Source: Actinomycetales bacterium Ga0077552
GTDB lineage: Bacteria; Actinomycetota; Actinomycetes; Actinomycetales; Microbacteriaceae
Assembly (NCBI GenBank): GCA_001464255.1
Contig: LNFD01000197.1
Span: forward strand, 1 to 10,113
DNA: 10,113 nucleotides
Direction of reading: 5' to 3'
In this document: piece by piece, positions 7,034 through 10,113 of the stretch
How the letters are laid out: each line of letters begins with the position of its first letter
How positions within the stretch are numbered: the first letter of the stretch is position 1
Translations under genes and position numbers: made by a program
Notes under the pieces: generated by a model
The model's database searches: none
Told to the model about the DNA's origin: nothing
The model's input: the letters and a program-made list of their open reading frames with translations, nothing else

Positions 7034-7558
7034 CTACTCTGCCGGACGCGCGGGGTGCCACAGCACCACCTCGGCGTCGCGCTCGTAGGCCTTGCCCTCG
7101 GGGAAGCTCACGAGCTCGAACTGCATGCCCCAGGGGCTGAGGAAGTAGACCCAGCGCTGGCCCTCGCTCGCGTTGCGGCTCGCGGTCGGTTCGCCGAGCA
7201 CGCGGATGCCGTGCTCGCGCAGGTGCGCGACCCCGGCATCGAGGTCGTCGACGTAGAAGGCCAGGTGGTGGCCGCCGATATCGCTGTTGCGCGGCTGGGC
7301 GAGCTGCCCGTCGGCGGGCTCCCATTGGAAGACCTCGAAGTTCGGGCCGTGCCCGCAGCGGTAGAAGCGCAGCTCGCGCATAACCGAGCGCGGGTGCACG
7401 TTGAGGTGCTCCTGCATCCAGTCGTCGTCGCGCGCGAAGGGGCCGAGCGTGTAGACGTACTCGCAGCCGATGACGTCGACGAAGAAGCGGTGCGCCTCGT
7501 CGAGGTCGGGCACCGTGAAGCCGATGTGCTCGGTGCCGCGCAGCCCGGGAAGTGCCAT
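7034..7558 (-). CDS. VOC-family (glyoxalase / extradiol dioxygenase fold) metalloprotein
   Basis: This 174-residue protein has two beta-alpha-beta-beta-beta modules, the vicinal-oxygen-chelate fold. The four expected metal ligands are visible: His11 (TEHIGFTVPDLDEAHRFF), Glu75 (NFEVFQ), His98 (GGHHLAFYVDDLDAGVAHL) and Glu148 (GMQFELVSFP). This H/E/H/E set is typical of glyoxalase I and related lyases or isomerases and suggests a working metal centre. The reaction is not known; detoxification of a reactive aldehyde or isomerisation of a pathway intermediate would fit the catabolic neighbours. The ATG at 7558 is fixed by GGAGG 6 bases upstream (7565-7569); an in-frame extension to 7666 runs through the promoter region. 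It forms an operon with the GntR gene and is divergent from E1-E2. Confidence 0.9.
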   Translation of the reverse strand: MALPGLRGTEHIGFTVPDLDEAHRFFVDVIGCEYVYTLGPFARDDDWMQEHLNVHPRSVMRELRFYRCGHGPNFEVFQWEPADGQLAQPRNSDIGGHHLAFYVDDLDAGVAHLREHGIRVLGEPTASRNASEGQRWVYFLSPWGMQFELVSFPEGKAYERDAEVVLWHPARPAE

Positions 7559-7591
7559 GCGGAGCCTCCATTCGCGTCGGATCGAGTCGAG

Positions 7592-7605
7592 CAGTGGATG
7601 CAATA
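7592..7605. promoter_or_regulatory. Operator-like site 1 (VOC side), contains TGGATGCAAT
   Basis: This site shares the 10-mer TGGATGCAAT (7595-7604) with site 2 and is an imperfect version of the same dyad (3 of 5 arm pairs). On the minus strand it overlaps the proposed -10 TATATT of the VOC gene, so binding would repress VOC-gntR. Confidence 0.5.
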
Positions 7606-7607
7606 TA
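7602..7607 (-). promoter_or_regulatory. Candidate -10 element of the VOC-gntR operon
   Basis: TATATT on the minus strand matches 5 of 6 consensus positions. The start of transcription would fall near 7595, with a leader of about 37 bases that includes GGAGG. No convincing -35 is seen at 16-18 bases, which might mean that an activator is needed. Confidence 0.4.
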
Positions 7608-7611
7608 TCCC

Positions 7612-7638
7612 GGATCGACCCTCCAGCGGGGGTGATCC
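7612..7638. repeat. Inverted repeat between the two operator-like sites
   Basis: GGATCgACCC (7612-7621) pairs with GGGTGATCC (7630-7638), 9 base pairs with one bulged G. It lies near the midpoint between operator sites 1 and 2. It could be a third binding site or a chance GC-rich repeat. Confidence 0.35.
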
Positions 7639-7650
7639 CGCAAATCGTCG

Positions 7651-7679
7651 TTGCGATTGGATGCAATCTTGACTATTCT
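7651..7679 (+). promoter_or_regulatory. Promoter of the E1-E2 operon
   Basis: TTGCGA (-35, 7651-7656) and TATTCT (-10, 7674-7679) have the ideal 17-base spacing, each matching 4 of 6 consensus positions. The predicted start point (about 7686-7687) coincides with the A of the E1 ATG, so the transcript would be leaderless. Operator-like site 2 fills most of the spacer. Confidence 0.55.
7655..7668. promoter_or_regulatory. Operator-like site 2 (E1 side), GATTG-GATG-CAATC
   Basis: A perfect 5+4+5 dyad inside the -35/-10 spacer of the E1 promoter. The core TTG-N4-CAA resembles the half-site spacing of many FCD-type GntR operators. Its 10-mer recurs exactly 63 bases away at site 1, which is six helical turns at 10.5 bp. 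The GntR gene two genes downstream on the other strand is the natural candidate to bind it. Confidence 0.55.
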
Positions 7680-7686
7680 CGCCCCT

Positions 7687-9873
7687 ATGGCGAAACAGCG
7701 ACGTTTGCAGACCGAGGTTCCGTGGGTCGAGATGACGACCACGCCCGCCGACTGGAAGGCCGCCGACCCCGCGCTCCTCGCCACCATGCTCGGGCAGCTG
7801 CACCTCATCCGCGCCTTCGAGGAGCGCGTGCTCGACCTCGCGGCCGAGGGTCTCGTGCACGGCCCCGCCCACTCGTCGATCGGTCAGGAGGGCGGCGCCG
7901 TCGGCTCGATCGTGGGCCTGCGCTCGACCGACGCCGTCAACGGCTCGCACCGCGGCCATCACCAGTTCCTCGCGAAGGCCCTCACGCACGTTGCGCAGGG
8001 TGGCCTCGCCCTCGACTCGCTCGTGACCGCCGAGATCCAGACCGTGCTGCAGCGCACGCTCGCCGAGATCCTCGGCCTCGCGCAGGGCTACTGCCGCGGT
8101 CGCGGCGGCTCGATGCACCTGCAGTGGTTCGAAGCCGGCGCCCTCGGCACGAACGCCATCGTCGGCGGCGGCGCCCCCATGGCCACGGGCAACGCCTGGG
8201 CCCAGAAGCACGCGGGCACGACCGATCTCACGATCAACTACTTCGGCGACGGCGCCGCGCAGATCGGCTCGGTGCTCGAGTCGATGAACCTCGCCGCGGC
8301 CTGGAAGCTTCCCGTCGCGTTCTTCATCGAGAACAACCTCTACGCCGTCTCGACCCACATCGACGAGGCTGTCGCCGACACCCGCCTCTCCGTCCGCGGC
8401 CAGGGCTTCGGCATCCCCTCGTGGCGCGTCGACGGCATGGACCCGCTCGCCGTGCACCTCGCGATGCAGGAGGCCGCCGAGCACATGCGCTCGGGCGCGG
8501 GCCCCGTCGTCATCGAGGCCGAGGTCTACCGCTTCTTCCACCAGAACGGCCCCTACCCCGGCAGCGCCTTCGGCTACCGCACGAAGGAGGAGGAGCAGGA
8601 GTGGAAGAAGCGCGACCCGCTCGACCGGGTCGCCGCCGAGATGATCAAGCTCGGCCTCATCGATCAGGCCGCCGTCGACAGCGTGCGCGCCCAGGCCGTC
8701 GCGGCGATGGATGCGGCCACCGCCGAACTGCTCGAGGCCGACCCCGAGAAGCAGGGTCGCCGGCGCATCCGCCCCGAGCTCTGGCCCGACACGGCGTTCG
8801 TCAACGTCGGTGTGCGCGGCGACGGCAGCGAGCTGAGCGCCCTGCGCGTGCTCGACCCGAGCCGATCCGACGCCGCGCGCGAGGAGACGAAGTTCGTCGA
8901 CGCCGTCGCCGCGGTGATGGAGCGCCGGATGGGAGAAGACGAGCGCATCGTGATCATGGGTGAGGACATCCACCGGCTCAAGGGCGGCACGAACGGCGCG
9001 ACCAAGGGCCTCGCCGACGCCTTCCCCGACCGCGTGCTCGGCACGCCCATCAGCGAGAACGCGTTCATGGGCCTCGGTGGCGGGCTCGCCCTCGACGGCC
9101 GCTACCGGCCCGTCGTCGAGTTCATGTACCCCGACTTCATGTGGGTCGCCGCCGACCAGGTGTTCAACCAGGTGGGCAAGGCGCGCCACATGTTCGGCGG
9201 CGACAACCCCGTGCCGCTCGTGCTGCGCACGAAGGTCGCGATGGGCTCGGGCTACGGCTCGCAGCACCTCATGGACCCGGCGGGCGTCTTCGCTACGAGC
9301 CCGGGCTGGCGCATCGTCGCCCCTTCGTCGGCCGCCGACTACGTCGGCCTCATGAACGCGGCCCTCGCGCTGCAGGACCCGGTGCTCGTGATCGAGCACG
9401 TCGACCTGTACGCCGAGAAGGACGAGATCATCGCGGGCGACCTCGACTACATCATCCCACCGGGCACCGCGGCGGTGCGGCGCGAGGGCTCGGCCGTCAC
9501 GGTCATCAGCTACCTCTCGATGGTCAAGCACAGCCTCGAGGCCATCGAGCAGACCGGCGTCGATGCCGAGCTCATCGACCTGCGCTGGCTCGACCGCGCG
9601 TCGATCGACTGGGCGACCATCGAGGCGAGCGTCAAGAAGACGAACGCCGTGCTGATCGTCGAGCAGGGCGCCCTGGGCACGAGCTACGGCGGCTGGCTCG
9701 CCGACGAGATCCAGCGCCGCTACTTCGACTGGCTCGATCAGCCTGTGCAGCGCGTCACGGGGCAGGAGTCGTCGCCCTCGATCTCGCGCGTGCTCGAGCG
9801 CGCGGCGATCGCCCGCACCGAAGAGGTCGTCGCGGCTCTCACCGCCGTCGTCGCGAACGGGGCGGGTGCCTGA
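7687..9873 (+). CDS. 2-oxoacid dehydrogenase E1 component, alpha and beta subunits fused
   Basis: This thiamin-diphosphate enzyme decarboxylates a 2-oxoacid and passes the acyl group to the lipoyl E2. It has 728 residues: an alpha part (about 25-345) and a beta part (about 395-725) joined by a charged linker. The alpha part has HRGHHQFLAK (88-97), GRGGSMH (138-144) and the ThDP motif from GDG (187-189) to NN (216-217). The beta part has GEDIH (425-429), TPISE with Glu457 (thiamin contact) and GSQHLMDPAG with His527 at the place of the catalytic His. In alpha, the usual RGHSxSD loop before YRTKEE is replaced by FHQNGPYPGSAFGYR (284-298). Most relatives encode alpha and beta as separate genes. 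No ribosome site precedes the ATG, which fits the leaderless prediction; a later Met16 is possible but less likely. The stop overlaps the E2 start. The substrate (pyruvate, acetoin, branched-chain or other) cannot be decided. Confidence 0.93.
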   Translation: MAKQRRLQTEVPWVEMTTTPADWKAADPALLATMLGQLHLIRAFEERVLDLAAEGLVHGPAHSSIGQEGGAVGSIVGLRSTDAVNGSHRGHHQFLAKALTHVAQGGLALDSLVTAEIQTVLQRTLAEILGLAQGYCRGRGGSMHLQWFEAGALGTNAIVGGGAPMATGNAWAQKHAGTTDLTINYFGDGAAQIGSVLESMNLAAAWKLPVAFFIENNLYAVSTHIDEAVADTRLSVRGQGFGIPSWRVDGMDPLAVHLAMQEAAEHMRSGAGPVVIEAEVYRFFHQNGPYPGSAFGYRTKEEEQEWKKRDPLDRVAAEMIKLGLIDQAAVDSVRAQAVAAMDAATAELLEADPEKQGRRRIRPELWPDTAFVNVGVRGDGSELSALRVLDPSRSDAAREETKFVDAVAAVMERRMGEDERIVIMGEDIHRLKGGTNGATKGLADAFPDRVLGTPISENAFMGLGGGLALDGRYRPVVEFMYPDFMWVAADQVFNQVGKARHMFGGDNPVPLVLRTKVAMGSGYGSQHLMDPAGVFATSPGWRIVAPSSAADYVGLMNAALALQDPVLVIEHVDLYAEKDEIIAGDLDYIIPPGTAAVRREGSAVTVISYLSMVKHSLEAIEQTGVDAELIDLRWLDRASIDWATIEASVKKTNAVLIVEQGALGTSYGGWLADEIQRRYFDWLDQPVQRVTGQESSPSISRVLERAAIARTEEVVAALTAVVANGAGA

Positions 9874-10113
9874 TGGCCACGACCATCCGCATGCCCGAGG
9901 TGCTCGCCAACGTCACCGAGGCGGCCGTGCAGAAGTGGCTCGTCGCCCCCGGCGACGAGGTCGCGGTGGGCCAGCCCTTCGCTGAGATCGAGACCGAGAA
10001 GGCCGTCGTCGAGTACATGGCCGAGACGGCCGGTACCGTGCTGCAGCTTCTCATCGGGGAGGGCGACGCCGTCGACGTCGGTGCTCCCATCGCCATCGTG
10101 GGAGAGGCAGGGG
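9873..10113 (+). CDS. 2-oxoacid dehydrogenase E2 (dihydrolipoyl acyltransferase), N-terminal lipoyl domain, cut by window edge
   Basis: The first 80 codons are present. The ATG shares its A with the E1 stop (TGATG), so the two are translationally coupled. The sequence is a lipoyl domain: MPEVLANVTEAAVQKWLVAP (7-26), PGDEVAVGQPFAEIE (26-40), then the lipoylation hairpin ETEKAVVEY with Lys43 as the attachment site, then AETAGTVLQL and GEGDAVDVGAPIAIVGE. The acyltransferase domain must lie to the right of the window. Coupling to E1 indicates that both proteins form one complex; an E3 (dihydrolipoamide dehydrogenase) may follow or be supplied from elsewhere. Confidence 0.93.
   Translation, partial: MATTIRMPEVLANVTEAAVQKWLVAPGDEVAVGQPFAEIETEKAVVEYMAETAGTVLQLLIGEGDAVDVGAPIAIVGEAG

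Noticed and set aside
7559..7666. N-terminal extension of the VOC protein into the divergent promoter region
   Set aside because: It would cover both operator-like sites, and the ATG at 7558 has a strong GGAGG.
7108..9531. Very long open frame on the minus strand opposite the E1 gene, and similar long frames opposite the ATPase (22-1911, plus) and the M24 gene (2970-4322, minus)
   Set aside because: In GC-rich DNA the antisense frame of a real gene is often free of stops. The translations are rich in Arg, Asp, His and Val with no recognisable domain, while the opposite strands encode clear families.
1..10113. CRISPR arrays, insertion-sequence ends, integrase or attachment sites, tRNA or rRNA genes, toxin-antitoxin or phage-defence modules
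   Set aside because: No repeated spacer units, transposase or recombinase motifs, or tRNA-like cloverleafs were seen; the genes are all metabolic, transport or regulatory.

Overview
The window is GC-rich, tightly packed DNA with GTG and ATG starts, 4-5 base gaps inside operons and one apparently leaderless transcript. This fits a high-GC Gram-positive actinobacterium, probably of the Microbacteriaceae. That placement rests on composition and gene style only; no marker gene is present.

Layout. Positions 1-2702 (minus strand) hold the start of a ribose-type ABC importer operon: a lipoprotein substrate-binding protein, then a double-domain ATPase, then a permease cut by the left edge. It is divergent from an M24 (creatinase/prolidase-fold) enzyme at 2973-4355. 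Their shared spacer carries a good minus-strand promoter with a perfect palindrome between its -35 and -10. A wobble-paired hairpin follows the M24 gene. Next comes a 3-hydroxyisobutyrate-dehydrogenase-family oxidoreductase (4507-5412, minus), divergent from an XRE-cupin regulator (5632-6363, plus). The regulator's stop codon overlaps the stop of a convergent FCD-type GntR regulator (6360-7029, minus), whose reading frame is broken inside the helix-turn-helix. Upstream of the GntR gene, in the same operon, is a VOC (glyoxalase-fold) protein (7034-7558, minus). It is divergent from a fused E1 alpha-beta 2-oxoacid dehydrogenase (7687-9873), which overlaps the start of an E2 lipoyl-acyltransferase cut by the right edge.

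How the genes may work together (inference). The set looks like a catabolic locus. An importer takes up a small polar compound, possibly a sugar or amino-acid derivative. The M24 enzyme would cleave it, the beta-hydroxyacid dehydrogenase would oxidise a hydroxyacid to an oxo-acid or semialdehyde, and the E1/E2 complex would convert a 2-oxoacid to an acyl-CoA. The substrate cannot be read from the sequence.

The most notable points are: (i) two matching operator-like sites exactly 63 bp apart that control VOC-gntR and E1-E2 divergently; (ii) the frame break in the regulator best placed to bind them; (iii) an M24 protein that lacks one canonical metal-ligand Asp (Cys instead) and the usual active-site His (Trp instead); and (iv) a predicted leaderless E1 transcript. 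I see no CRISPR array, insertion sequence, tRNA or rRNA.
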